A DNA stretch of 15,450 nucleotides from JAEZKC01 sp046538945. Lineage in GTDB: Bacteria; Fibrobacterota; Chitinivibrionia; Chitinivibrionales; Chitinispirillaceae. The DNA lies in contig JBKHHW010000073.1 of the NCBI GenBank assembly GCA_046538945.1, positions 1-15,450 of the forward strand, given 5' to 3'. Numbering within the stretch: the stretch's first letter is position 1; every line of letters begins with the position of its first letter. The notes under the pieces are model-generated. The model did not search any database. It was not told the origin of the DNA and saw nothing but the letters and a program-made list of their open reading frames with translations. Positions 7,349 through 14,122 of the stretch are shown piece after piece. The position numbers and the translations under genes are program-made.

Positions 7349-8824
7349 TTATAGGTCAGCTGCCACGGAGAGGGATACGGTCAGATTTTCCGATTTCCGA
7401 TTTTTTGCATCATATATCCTGTATTGATAGTCGATCAGACCGAAAATCATCCAACCGGAAAAAAGCGAAAAACTTCCGTTTATGCCTGTTTTTATGCTTT
7501 TGCTGTCTGGTGTAAATTTTTCAAATGGTCCCTCCACATCCTCTTGCCGGTAGCCTGCGAAAAGAGACAGGTCAAGTGTGTTGAAAGAAACGCCGCCGCG
7601 GAGGGTCGGCTCCCATGTGAGACCGGGCTGCCAGATGTAACAGTCATTTGTTTCTGATGTCCATCTGTTCTGAACCGAAAGTTCTGTTTCCGTAAAAAAT
7701 GATCCCCGGAAAAAACGCACTCCCGGACGAAGAAGCATTTCTTTGCCCTGAAGATTGTACTTCTCGTACTCTTCATTCAGAAATAATCCTCGTGCGTACA
7801 GTTGTGAAGAAATATTGTTATTTACTTTTAAATCAATTCGGGCTGACATGTTCATTCTGTCTGTTCGGGATAAGGCTTGCGCGTTGATGAACAGGCTTTT
7901 GAGATAATCGGTTTCCGCCTGAATAGAAAATCTGTTTTTTACAAAAGACGTGTGGACGGAAATCATTCCTTCGATCAGATCTAGTGAATCTGCCCACGTT
8001 CGGTAATAGTTTCTGAATCGTAATTCTCCGGTTAAACTTGCGGATATTGGCAGACCGTTATTTCTGTACTCGAAGAAAGGTGTGGTGTTGTATTCGATGA
8101 AGGATTCGTACCCGCTTCGGTCGATACGGTAATGCTCCCAGTCCATCGTGAAGGGGAGAGACCAGGTGATATCTGAATCCGTATCCGTGCTTTGGCAAAG
8201 CGCGGTAAGATCGCCACCGCCCATATCGGATGAGTCTGCCCTGAATGGTCTGATATCTTGTGATCCGGCACTGGTATTGAACCACTTTTCACCTTCAGGG
8301 GTTATCTGTACGGAATATTTGTTTTTGACAAATTGCCTTCTGAAGGGAATTTCAAGTCTCGCTTTGTATCCTGATATGTAAATTTCCGGCCGGACCTCTG
8401 CTTTTTCACCCAGTTCAATATTTCTCCTGGCGCGTGCCCAGACGGCTAGCGGCATCCGGGTGAGGCGCCTGAATTCCTGGCGTTCCTCCAATGTCATGCC
8501 TGCACTGTCAATCTCCTCCAGGCGGGAATAATCCATTCCGGTTGAAAGGTGCCAAAGACCTCGGGTTGCGCTCTGGATACCCTCGTTCATATCAGGTTCT
8601 TGAGCGGAGGTAAGAATCACTTCCAGAGCCTCCGAATAGAAACCTTCCCGCGCCAGTGCGTCAGCGGTTCTGATTACGGCGAAATTCTGTTCTTCCCGGG
8701 AGTACTGTTTCCGCAGTTCATGATAATGGGAGGAGTCGCTGGTACTTTCAGATAGATCTGATGCAGCAGCAGTGCAGAGAGTTGCCAGGTAGAGAGCTAT
8801 TTTGAGGAATTGCTTTCCGTACAT
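7349..8824 (-). CDS. Exported beta-rich protein, probable outer-membrane protein
   Basis: A 491-aa protein with a likely signal peptide (hydrophobic residues 5-21, cleavage near CTAAAS). Residues about 25-145 are helical and TPR-like in feel (ADALAREGFYSEALEVIL). From about 145 onward the chain alternates polar and hydrophobic/aromatic residues in strand-like segments (for example SQLYARGLFL and GWMIFGLIDYQYRIYD) and ends NLTVSLSVAADL, as expected of an outer-membrane beta-barrel, although the last residue is not aromatic. I do not recognise a named family. It is the last of three overlapping minus-strand genes. Its start lies 28 bases inside the preceding gene, and its stop is only 5 bases from that of the convergent ATPase-PglZ gene. 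It could also be a periplasmic beta-sandwich protein. Confidence 0.75.
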   Translation of the reverse strand: MYGKQFLKIALYLATLCTAAASDLSESTSDSSHYHELRKQYSREEQNFAVIRTADALAREGFYSEALEVILTSAQEPDMNEGIQSATRGLWHLSTGMDYSRLEEIDSAGMTLEERQEFRRLTRMPLAVWARARRNIELGEKAEVRPEIYISGYKARLEIPFRRQFVKNKYSVQITPEGEKWFNTSAGSQDIRPFRADSSDMGGGDLTALCQSTDTDSDITWSLPFTMDWEHYRIDRSGYESFIEYNTTPFFEYRNNGLPISASLTGELRFRNYYRTWADSLDLIEGMISVHTSFVKNRFSIQAETDYLKSLFINAQALSRTDRMNMSARIDLKVNNNISSQLYARGLFLNEEYEKYNLQGKEMLLRPGVRFFRGSFFTETELSVQNRWTSETNDCYIWQPGLTWEPTLRGGVSFNTLDLSLFAGYRQEDVEGPFEKFTPDSKSIKTGINGSFSLFSGWMIFGLIDYQYRIYDAKNRKSENLTVSLSVAADL

Positions 8825-9522
8825 TTCTGCATGGCTTTCTCAAATAGCATTCGGGTCAAATCCAGAGCCTGCTCGCCTTTATTTTTCCGGCCCGCGGAGA
8901 AGAGGCTGTCGGCAGCATGAAAATTAATTCTGCACTGTTCCCATAGGGCTTTGCCGGCCGGTGAAGTGCAGCTGTCCAGAGTTGCCCGGGAGGAAGATAT
9001 TTGCTCTCTGCAGCTTTCAAGCAGTGTAACATGAGAACTGTCCGGTTCTGCAGTTCCGGACTCCCGGGACTGACGCATCCGGTTGCGTATGTCTGAAGCT
9101 TTGGAGTAGTATTCCGTAACTGCTTCGGAAAGGTGTTCGTAGTGACGGCAGTACAGGTCCACGCTGGAGGAAACGCAGGAGGGGCAGGTCGGTCCCTCAA
9201 CACTTTTAATGTCCGAACGGATTTTGTCCGCCTGCGAACGTGTGCGTTCAAGTCTGCTTCTGAAGTATTCGACCCTGCTGTGAAGGCCGGAAATTTCAAG
9301 CGGATTGCATTTCGCATCCTGTCGCCGGGTCCGGAGGACGTCTCTGAGCCCGGCCACCAGCTTCTCATACCGTTCTATCTCCCTCTCCACCCTTTTCATA
9401 GCGGATTCGCAACGGCTGAATTCCGCCTGCACGGTACGGGTACTCGGATCTGCATGGATATGTGCAACTGTAAAAAGAACCGCGATTGCAATGGTCCGGT
9501 GTATATTAATCAACAGGAACAC
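8797..9522 (-). CDS. Exported cysteine-rich coiled-coil protein
   Basis: A 241-aa protein starting at GTG 9522, inside the end of the thioredoxin gene (17-base overlap). A signal peptide spans residues 1-24 (IAIAVLFTVAHIHA, cleavage before DPS). The mature part is largely heptad-like and charged, at about residues 35-110 and 125-155, so a long coiled coil is likely. There are nine cysteines (38, 72, 113, 116, 125, 171, 185, 197, 234), including CPSC at 113-116, an odd number for an exported protein. I recognise no family. Lying between a double-thioredoxin protein and a probable outer-membrane protein, it is a natural candidate substrate or partner for thiol-disulfide exchange in the periplasm. 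That role is inference. Confidence 0.75.
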   Translation of the reverse strand: MFLLINIHRTIAIAVLFTVAHIHADPSTRTVQAEFSRCESAMKRVEREIERYEKLVAGLRDVLRTRRQDAKCNPLEISGLHSRVEYFRSRLERTRSQADKIRSDIKSVEGPTCPSCVSSSVDLYCRHYEHLSEAVTEYYSKASDIRNRMRQSRESGTAEPDSSHVTLLESCREQISSSRATLDSCTSPAGKALWEQCRINFHAADSLFSAGRKNKGEQALDLTRMLFEKAMQKCTESNSSK

Positions 9523-10339
9523 CCCCGCCTTCTACTAAAATTAATGAGTCAAGTATCGATGAAAGCGAGTTCTCCGCCACGACTCCCCTTATTCTTTTTA
9601 CTTCGGTTCCGCTTTGAAAGAAAATAAAGGTGGGCACAGTTCTGATGGAGTATCTGGAACCCAAGGAAATTTGCTCGTTTACATTCACTTTTGCTATGAG
9701 TGCTTCTCCTTCATACCGGACTGAAAGATTATTGACGGTACTGTCCATGTGACGGCAGGCAAGGCATGTGGGGGAGAAGAAATCGACCAGTGTTATTCTG
9801 CCCGGAACATCGATAGCTGAATCGAATGTATCCTCATCGAGCAGCAAAACTGAATCAGTATCGTTTCCGCCGGTTTCCGAGGTATCGCTGTCGAACTCAC
9901 CTTCAAAAGCCTTGTCAATCAGAAGGGAAAGGGTGTCCAAAGCATTGGAATCCGGCAGATAATAGGAGCGCGAGGCTTTCTTTTCGCCATTCACGAAAAG
10001 TATAAAGGTGGGTACGGAACCCACTTGGTAGCGTTTCCACAGAGTGGTGTCATTATCCACATTGATTACTCCCACACAGACCGAATCTCCCCGAACCCGG
10101 GCCAGGCTGTCGGTGACCCAGGACATTGCTTTGCAGGTTTCGCATATATCCGAGTAAAATTCAATAAGTGCGACTTTCCCTGAATCGAGGGCCAGCGAAT
10201 CGATATTTGTGCTGTCCAGTGTCAGGGCATTATCATACTCGATTCCGTCAGGTTCATCCATTGTGATCACCGGGTCGAGACATCTGACAAGGGAAAAGAT
10301 CAGAAAAGAGGAAAACAGTGCCGCCGTTTTGAATTTCAT
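9506..10339 (-). CDS. Exported protein with two thioredoxin domains
   Basis: A 277-aa protein if started at ATG 10339. The frame can be extended to a GTG at 10399, but the extra 20 residues precede what looks like a signal sequence (MKFKTAALFSSFLIFSLVRC), so the internal ATG is preferred. The Cys at residue 20 could be a lipidation site, but Arg at -1 is atypical of a lipobox, so an uncleaved membrane anchor is possible. Thioredoxin domain 1 (about 40-145) has active site C66-E-T-C69 and cis-Pro P110. Domain 2 (about 165-265) has C192-L-A-C195 and cis-Pro P236. An acidic Asp/Ser/Thr linker (about 146-168) joins them. Both CxxC pairs are intact, so a periplasm-facing thiol-disulfide oxidoreductase is likely. 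It heads a three-gene overlapping operon with a Cys-rich exported protein directly downstream. Confidence 0.88.
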   Translation of the reverse strand: MKFKTAALFSSFLIFSLVRCLDPVITMDEPDGIEYDNALTLDSTNIDSLALDSGKVALIEFYSDICETCKAMSWVTDSLARVRGDSVCVGVINVDNDTTLWKRYQVGSVPTFILFVNGEKKASRSYYLPDSNALDTLSLLIDKAFEGEFDSDTSETGGNDTDSVLLLDEDTFDSAIDVPGRITLVDFFSPTCLACRHMDSTVNNLSVRYEGEALIAKVNVNEQISLGSRYSIRTVPTFIFFQSGTEVKRIRGVVAENSLSSILDSLILVEGGGVPVD

Positions 10340-10408
10340 AAAGAGTCTTTCTGCCTTATATTTGCATATAAAATACATACTTTCGATGCATTTTACCACA
10401 TTTTAGAC

Positions 10409-10434
10409 GATCCGGAGGAGAACGCGTCCGGATC
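10409..10434. repeat. 8-bp inverted repeat GATCCGGA / TCCGGATC
   Basis: A perfect 8-bp inverted repeat (10409-10416 and 10427-10434) with a 10-base spacer, 70-95 bases upstream of the thioredoxin start. The inner TCCGGA is itself palindromic and recurs 16 bp apart, so this could be either a hairpin in the minus-strand leader or a pair of operator half-sites. Confidence 0.35.
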
Positions 10435-10499
10435 AGGTCGGGATGATGCATGATGCAATGACCGTGCCTTGCGCGAAGACCGGATTTCAATAGAATGTC

Positions 10500-10513
10500 T
10501 TGCATCTATGCAA
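10500..10513. promoter_or_regulatory. CRP/FNR-like palindromic operator, site 1
   Basis: TTGCATCTATGCAA is a palindrome of the form TTGCA-N4-TGCAA, the layout of CRP/FNR-family sites (FNR: TTGAT-N4-ATCAA; HcpR: TTGAC-N4-GTCAA). It lies in the divergent region between the thioredoxin and NifX-like operons. Its centre is 30 bp from that of site 2, close to three helical turns, so two dimers could bind the same face. Regulator identity is unknown. Confidence 0.5.
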
Positions 10514-10529
10514 AGATTGTTTGCGTGAT

Positions 10530-10543
10530 TTGCAGGTCTGCAA
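10530..10543. promoter_or_regulatory. CRP/FNR-like palindromic operator, site 2
   Basis: TTGCAGGTCTGCAA shares the TTGCA-N4-TGCAA layout of site 1, and its inner bases are also symmetric (TTGCAG/CTGCAA). The centre is about 95 bases upstream of the NifX-like start. It overlaps the -35 position expected for the possible -10 at 10560-10565, so it could serve a class II-type activator or a repressor of the metal-cofactor operon. Confidence 0.5.
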
Positions 10544-10559
10544 GAGGGGATGGCTGCGG

Positions 10560-10565
10560 TAAAAT
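10560..10565 (+). promoter_or_regulatory. Possible -10 element of the NifX-like operon
   Basis: TAAAAT lies between operator site 2 and the start at 10632. No good -35 hexamer exists 17 bases upstream, where the operator sits, which would fit an activator-dependent promoter. It is a short AT-rich match and therefore weak. Confidence 0.25.
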
Positions 10566-10631
10566 GCCCTCTGAAGGCCGCAGAGACGCTTTTTACCGAA
10601 CGGCATGAATTTAGCATGAAGGCAGAGGCGT

Positions 10632-11009
10632 ATGGAAACTATAGCCGTTACAGACTGGAACAGTATCGTCTCGCCTCTCTATGATTCCTCCTGCTGTCTG
10701 CTGGTGATTAAACCGGACGGGGAGAGAACCGTTCTGGATGTTAAACACAGGTCTCTGGTGCAGAAGGCGGATCTGTGTGTGGAGCTGGGAGTGCAGGTTC
10801 TTATCTGTGGTGCCATTTCCAACATTGCTCATGCCATGCTGACTGACAGAAATATCAGGGTGATGTCCTGGCTCAGCGGTCCCGTAGAGGAGCTTCTGGA
10901 GGCCTACAGAAAAAAACGCGATATGGTCGGGCTTTTCGGAATGCCCGGATGTGGCAGGAGGCGGTGCGGAAAGATGCGCTTCAGAGGGGGAAGACGCAAA
11001 GAGCCATGA
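10632..11009 (+). CDS. NifX/NifB-type dinitrogenase cofactor-binding family protein
   Basis: A 125-aa protein. The start IAVTDWNSIVSPLYDSS and the core DLCVELGVQVLICGAISN match the RNase-H-like fold of the NifX / NifB-C-terminal / orange-protein (ORP) family, whose members bind iron-molybdenum or molybdenum-copper clusters. A Cys/Arg-rich tail (MPGCGRRRCG, residues 104-113, then basic residues) extends past the usual domain and might add metal ligands. No nitrogenase genes are present. The neighbours are two MinD/ferredoxin ATPases and Fe-S scaffold-like genes, as in ORP clusters of sulfate reducers. It opens the plus-strand operon; AGAGG (10624-10628) precedes the ATG closely. Its stop overlaps the next start as ATGA. 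The family is fairly secure; the bound metal is unknown. Confidence 0.85.
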   Translation: METIAVTDWNSIVSPLYDSSCCLLVIKPDGERTVLDVKHRSLVQKADLCVELGVQVLICGAISNIAHAMLTDRNIRVMSWLSGPVEELLEAYRKKRDMVGLFGMPGCGRRRCGKMRFRGGRRKEP

Positions 11010-11470
11010 GTGTGGAAATGGAAAAAAAAGCGGCAAAAAGAGAAATGTTCGAAAAAAGACTCGCTCTGCGGAAGAGAAGTCATCATGCCGGCTGTATGTT
11101 TAACCGTCAACCGGCTGTGTCGGGGCTGAATTTCCGTTTTGATGACAGTGGGAAGCTCAGAGGGGAATTCGAATGTGGTAAAGAACGGCAGGGGTATGAT
11201 GGGATGGTTCACGGAGGGGTAGTTGCAGCCATCATAGACGCATCCATGGCTCAGTGTCTGATGGGACATGATATTGTGGCCTATACCGCTGACCTTTCTG
11301 TACGATACCGCAGACCGGTCACGATTGATACTCCGATTGTCATAATCACCTCTGTTCTGCAGTCAAGATCGGAATATCTGTATATGCTGGAAAGTGAAAT
11401 TTGTCAGAATGCGGAGTTGGCGGTGAAGGCCACAGGAAAATTTGTTAGACCTAAACTAATTGCAGTATAG
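11006..11470 (+). CDS. PaaI-like hotdog-fold thioesterase family protein
   Basis: A 154-aa protein from ATG 11006, whose ATGA overlaps the stop of the NifX-like gene. An in-frame ATG at 10949 exists but would overlap that gene by 61 bases, so the coupled start is preferred. The hotdog signature YDGMVHGGVVAAIIDASMA lies at about residues 68-86, followed by the strand-rich segment VAYTADLSVRYRRPVTIDTP, typical of the PaaI/YbgC-like acyl-CoA thioesterase superfamily. These enzymes hydrolyse acyl-CoA thioesters; the substrate cannot be told. The N-terminal 30 residues are Lys/Arg/Glu-rich and outside the domain, with HHAGC (about 41-45) between. Its place inside a metal-cofactor operon is unexplained. 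Confidence 0.88.
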   Translation: MSVEMEKKAAKREMFEKRLALRKRSHHAGCMFNRQPAVSGLNFRFDDSGKLRGEFECGKERQGYDGMVHGGVVAAIIDASMAQCLMGHDIVAYTADLSVRYRRPVTIDTPIVIITSVLQSRSEYLYMLESEICQNAELAVKATGKFVRPKLIAV

Positions 11471-11507
11471 AATAGGATCGTTTTTCAAATCAATAAAGGA
11501 GGTTTGT

Positions 11508-11819
11508 ATGCCGCGTGGAGATGGAACCGGACCTGTGGGGATGGGAAGAATGTCGGGAAGAGGTGCGGGGTACTGTGCCGGATACGGAACGCCCGGGTTT
11601 GCCAATACCGGTCCGGGCGGAGGCTTCGGATTCGCACGGGGCCGTGGGTGTGGTTTTGGACTGGGGTGGAGAAACCGGGTAGCTGTGCCGTTTTTTGAAC
11701 CACACAGTTCTTCACTGCAGAATGAAAAGGACGTATTGAAAGATCAGGCCAGGTATCTGCGGGAGGCTTTGGATTCTGTCACCAGGCGGATCGAGAGTCT
11801 TGAAAAGGAACGTGACTGA
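11508..11819 (+). CDS. DUF5320-type Gly/Met-rich small protein with coiled-coil tail
   Basis: A 103-aa protein. The start is set by AAAGGAGG (11495-11502), five bases before ATG 11508; an in-frame ATG at 11460 lies within the previous gene and is unlikely. The N terminus, MPRGDGTGPVGMGRMSGRGA, followed by a Cys and a Gly/Phe-rich stretch, is typical of DUF5320 proteins, small proteins of anaerobes often found beside NifX-like and MinD/ferredoxin genes. The C-terminal third (LQNEKDVLKDQARYLREALDSVTRRIESLEK) is a probable coiled coil. Function is not established. A role as accessory or scaffold in metal-cofactor handling is only a guess from context. A 17-base stretch at its 5' end recurs in the gene at 12981. 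Confidence 0.85.
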   Translation: MPRGDGTGPVGMGRMSGRGAGYCAGYGTPGFANTGPGGGFGFARGRGCGFGLGWRNRVAVPFFEPHSSSLQNEKDVLKDQARYLREALDSVTRRIESLEKERD

Positions 11820-11832
11820 TAGCCGCATGAAT

Positions 11833-11862
11833 CGGGAGTATGGGTTAGTTTCCGTGCTCCCG
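11833..11862 (+). terminator. Possible intra-operon hairpin/terminator
   Basis: CGGGAG (11833-11838) pairs with CTCCCG (11857-11862). Inside it, TATGGG (11839-11844) can pair with TCCGTG (11851-11856) using G-U pairs, leaving a six-base loop. The 12-pair stem is followed by TAATCTTT, a weak U-tract. It sits between the DUF5320-type gene and the DUF89 gene and may cause partial termination or protect the upstream transcript. Confidence 0.35.
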
Positions 11863-11886
11863 TAATCTTTCCAAGTGGATATACAG

Positions 11887-12798
11887 ATGAAAACATATCA
11901 CGATTGTCTGTCCTGTTTTGTGAATCAGGCTCTGGGTTCTCTCAGGCGGTCGGCAGCTTCACAGGAGCAGACAGATTATGTAATGCGCCAGGTGTTCAGA
12001 GATCTCTCCGGGGTGGATTACTCCTTGCCGCCGCCGGTCATCGCCAGAAGCATTTTTCGCAGAGTATGCGATGCGACCGGAGTTGCCGATCCTCTCAGTA
12101 ATGAAAAGAAGCAGTACAACCGTTACGCACGCGAGATTCTTTCTGCTTTGACCCGTAAAAAGGAGCAGTATTCTCTTGAGGATAGAATAAGGCTGGCTAT
12201 CGCCGGCAATATCATCGATTTCGGAAAGAATGCGGATCTGACCCAAAGTGAGGTTTCCTCCTGTTTTGAAAAAGCTCTCGGGTGTCCGATTGACAGTTCG
12301 GCTGTCAGAAGCCTTGAGAAGGCAGTTTCTTCGGCTGGAAAAATCCTGTTTCTCTGTGATAACGCGGGGGAAATAGTGTTCGACCGTTTCCTTTTGGAGT
12401 GTATGCCCAGGGAAAAGATTGTGTGTGCAGTCAGGGGAAAGCCGGTAATCAACGATGCTACTATGGAAGATGCCAGGGCAATCGGGCTTGCCGATCATGT
12501 GAAGGTAATATCAAACGGTTCGGATGTGCCCGGCACTCTCCTGCATGAGTGTTCCCCTGAATTCAAAAACGCGTTTAGAATGGCTGACGTGGTTATTGCA
12601 AAGGGACAGGGTAATTTTGAAACGTTAAGTGAAATGAAACACAAGCGGATTTTCTTTGTTCTTCAGGTGAAGTGCCCGGTGATTTCAAGGGATTTGGGGT
12701 GTCCCGTAGGGACGTTCCTGATAAAAGATAACGGTGTTGAATGTGCAGATGATTCTTTAGTGGAAACCAAAAAGGAAAAGGAGATTTACCATGGCTAA
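11887..12798 (+). CDS. DUF89/ARMT1-like metal-dependent phosphatase
   Basis: A 303-aa protein. ATG 11887 is chosen over the in-frame GTG at 11875 because AAGTGGA (11873-11879) is well placed before it. The N terminus has C7-x2-C10 and helical segments. The core motifs are LFLCDNAGEIVFD (about 154-166; D158, N159), INDATMEDA (188-196) and AKGQGNFETL (238-247). These are hallmarks of DUF89 proteins, whose studied members are metal-dependent phosphatases that remove damaged or side-product phosphometabolites. VKCPVISRDLGCPVG near residues 261-275 is typical of the bacterial/archaeal subgroup. Substrate unknown. It is embedded in the metal-cofactor operon, and DUF89 genes do occur beside DUF5320 and MinD/ferredoxin genes in anaerobes. 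Its last 8 bases overlap the start of the small zinc-ribbon gene. Confidence 0.9.
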   Translation: MKTYHDCLSCFVNQALGSLRRSAASQEQTDYVMRQVFRDLSGVDYSLPPPVIARSIFRRVCDATGVADPLSNEKKQYNRYAREILSALTRKKEQYSLEDRIRLAIAGNIIDFGKNADLTQSEVSSCFEKALGCPIDSSAVRSLEKAVSSAGKILFLCDNAGEIVFDRFLLECMPREKIVCAVRGKPVINDATMEDARAIGLADHVKVISNGSDVPGTLLHECSPEFKNAFRMADVVIAKGQGNFETLSEMKHKRIFFVLQVKCPVISRDLGCPVGTFLIKDNGVECADDSLVETKKEKEIYHG

Positions 12799-12952
12799 CG
12801 ATCAGGGAATGGGAAGAATGGGCGGCAGGGGTATGGGGCCCGGCGGTGATTGTGTTTGCCCCTCATGCGGGTATCGTGAACAGCATCAGCAGGGCCAGCC
12901 CTGCAATCAGAAAATGTGTCCCAACTGCGGGCGGCCCTTGGCAAGGGAGTAG
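12791..12952 (+). CDS. 53-aa Gly-rich zinc-ribbon-like protein
   Basis: A small gene starting at ATG 12791 inside the end of the DUF89 gene (8-base overlap), with AAAAGGAGA (12776-12784) about six bases before the start. The N terminus MANDQGMGRMGGRGMGPGG resembles the Gly/Met-rich head of DUF5320 proteins. The rest has CVCPSCGY (about 21-28) and CNQKMCPNCGRPL (about 38-50), whose CxxC pairs CPSC and CPNC form a classic four-Cys zinc ribbon or could hold an Fe-S centre. C21 and C38 are extra cysteines. The DNA coding MGRM (12809-12820) is identical to that at 11541-11552, suggesting kinship with the neighbouring DUF5320-type genes. The intact motif and operon position argue that it is real; function unknown. 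Confidence 0.8.
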   Translation: MANDQGMGRMGGRGMGPGGDCVCPSCGYREQHQQGQPCNQKMCPNCGRPLARE

Positions 12953-12980
12953 TTACGGATGAGATCAGGGGAGGTGTGAT

Positions 12981-13277
12981 ATGCCATATGGAGATGGAAC
13001 CGGACCGTTTGGATTGGGTCCGGGAACTGGACGGAAAAGAGGCTGGTGTGCAGGTGGCCGCAAGGTCGCGTTCTGGAGTCTTGCGGCTCCGGTTGCGGCA
13101 GCACTCGTACGTGATGTGATGAACCCCGGAGGGGTACTGAGGGGGTGTGTGAGGCAACTGCTGGGGGGAAGAAAAGCAGAGAAGCGTATCGGAAAGGATG
13201 CTGAATTCAGTGTGCTTGATAACGGGAATACTTCCTTTTCTTCTCAGTCGGATGAGAAGGTGAAGGTGATAAAATGA
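12981..13277 (+). CDS. Second DUF5320-type small protein
   Basis: A 98-aa protein starting at ATG 12981, preceded by GGGGAGGTG (12968-12976), a strong RBS. The N terminus MPYGDGTGPFGLGPGTGRKR is the DUF5320-type head, and the 17 bases at 12990-13006 are identical to 11517-11533 in the first DUF5320-type gene. Unlike that protein it lacks a coiled-coil tail. Instead a moderately hydrophobic stretch (VAFWSLAAPVAAALVRDV, about 29-46) may be a membrane-associated helix, followed by a polar tail. Its stop overlaps the start of the first MinD-like ATPase as ATGA (13274-13277). Function unknown. Confidence 0.8.
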   Translation: MPYGDGTGPFGLGPGTGRKRGWCAGGRKVAFWSLAAPVAAALVRDVMNPGGVLRGCVRQLLGGRKAEKRIGKDAEFSVLDNGNTSFSSQSDEKVKVIK

Positions 13278-14122
13278 AAATAGCGATTGCCAGCGGTAAA
13301 GGTGGTACCGGAAAAACCACCATATCGACCAATTTGTCCCTCTTAGTCGATCAGTTGGGGGAAAGGGTCAAGTACATTGACTGCGATGTGGAGGAGCCTA
13401 ACGGACATCTCTTTCTCAACCCCCGGATAACTGAAACGATTTCGGCAGTGATTCCGGTTCCGGAAATAGATGAATCGAAGTGTACCGCATGCGGGGAATG
13501 TGTTGGGCTGTGTCAGTACAATGCTTTGATTCGTTTGGGTAAAATGGTGATGGTGTACCCTGAACTGTGCCATGGGTGCGGCGGGTGCACACTCATCTGT
13601 CCACACGGGGCGATTACCGAAAAAGAAAAAGTCATCGGCAAAGTTGAAACCGGTGATTCCGGTAGGGTCGGTTTCGTGCATGGGAGACTCAACATTGGAG
13701 AAGCGATGAGTCCGCCTCTTATCCGCAAGGTTCTTGAGCAGGTGTCTTCGGGCATGATAAATATCATAGACGCACCTCCGGGAACATCCTGTCCGGTGAT
13801 TGCATCTATTCGCGGTGCGGATTATGTCGTTCTGGTCACAGAGCCGACCCCTTTTGGTCTCAATGATCTTGAACTTGCTTTGGCAATGGTACGGGAGATC
13901 GGTATTCCTCATGGTGTTGTTGTCAATAGGTCAGAAGGGAGAAATTCGGACGTTCAGGACTTCTGTAAAGAACGGCAGGTTTCGGTTATAGGCGAAATTC
14001 CCGATGACCGCAGGGTGGCCGAGGCTTATTCCCGGGGAAAGATGATTCTGACAGCAGTACCGCAGGTGCAGAAATGTTTTTCTGATATCTGGCAGGCTAT
14101 TCGAAAGCAGGTGCAGAAATGA
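13274..14122 (+). CDS. MinD-superfamily ATPase with inserted 2x[4Fe-4S] ferredoxin domain (first)
   Basis: A 282-aa protein. The deviant Walker A is SGKGGTGKT (7-15). DCDVEEPN (36-43) is switch I-like and DAPPGTSCPV (166-175) is switch II. Inserted after about residue 60 is a bacterial ferredoxin domain: C70-x2-C73-x2-C76-x3-C80, where the usual following Pro is Gln, and C99-x2-C102-x2-C105-x3-C109-P. This matches the MinD/ferredoxin ATPases that occur in tandem pairs in anaerobes, including the ORP cluster of Desulfovibrio. Related Mrp/NBP35 and NifH-type ATPases assemble or transfer Fe-S clusters or electrons with ATP, so cofactor insertion for the NifX-like protein is plausible. It overlaps both the preceding and following genes by ATGA. 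It lacks the C-terminal amphipathic helix of cell-division MinD. Confidence 0.93.
   Translation: MKIAIASGKGGTGKTTISTNLSLLVDQLGERVKYIDCDVEEPNGHLFLNPRITETISAVIPVPEIDESKCTACGECVGLCQYNALIRLGKMVMVYPELCHGCGGCTLICPHGAITEKEKVIGKVETGDSGRVGFVHGRLNIGEAMSPPLIRKVLEQVSSGMINIIDAPPGTSCPVIASIRGADYVVLVTEPTPFGLNDLELALAMVREIGIPHGVVVNRSEGRNSDVQDFCKERQVSVIGEIPDDRRVAEAYSRGKMILTAVPQVQKCFSDIWQAIRKQVQK

Noticed and set aside
10340..10399. GTG 10399 as the start of the double-thioredoxin gene
   Set aside because: It would place 20 residues before a clear signal-like sequence beginning at ATG 10339.
863..10510. Ten-base match TGCATCTATG at 863-872 and 10501-10510 as a shared regulatory site
   Set aside because: Ten-base matches are expected many times by chance in a window this long, and the 863 copy is not palindromic like the 10500 site.
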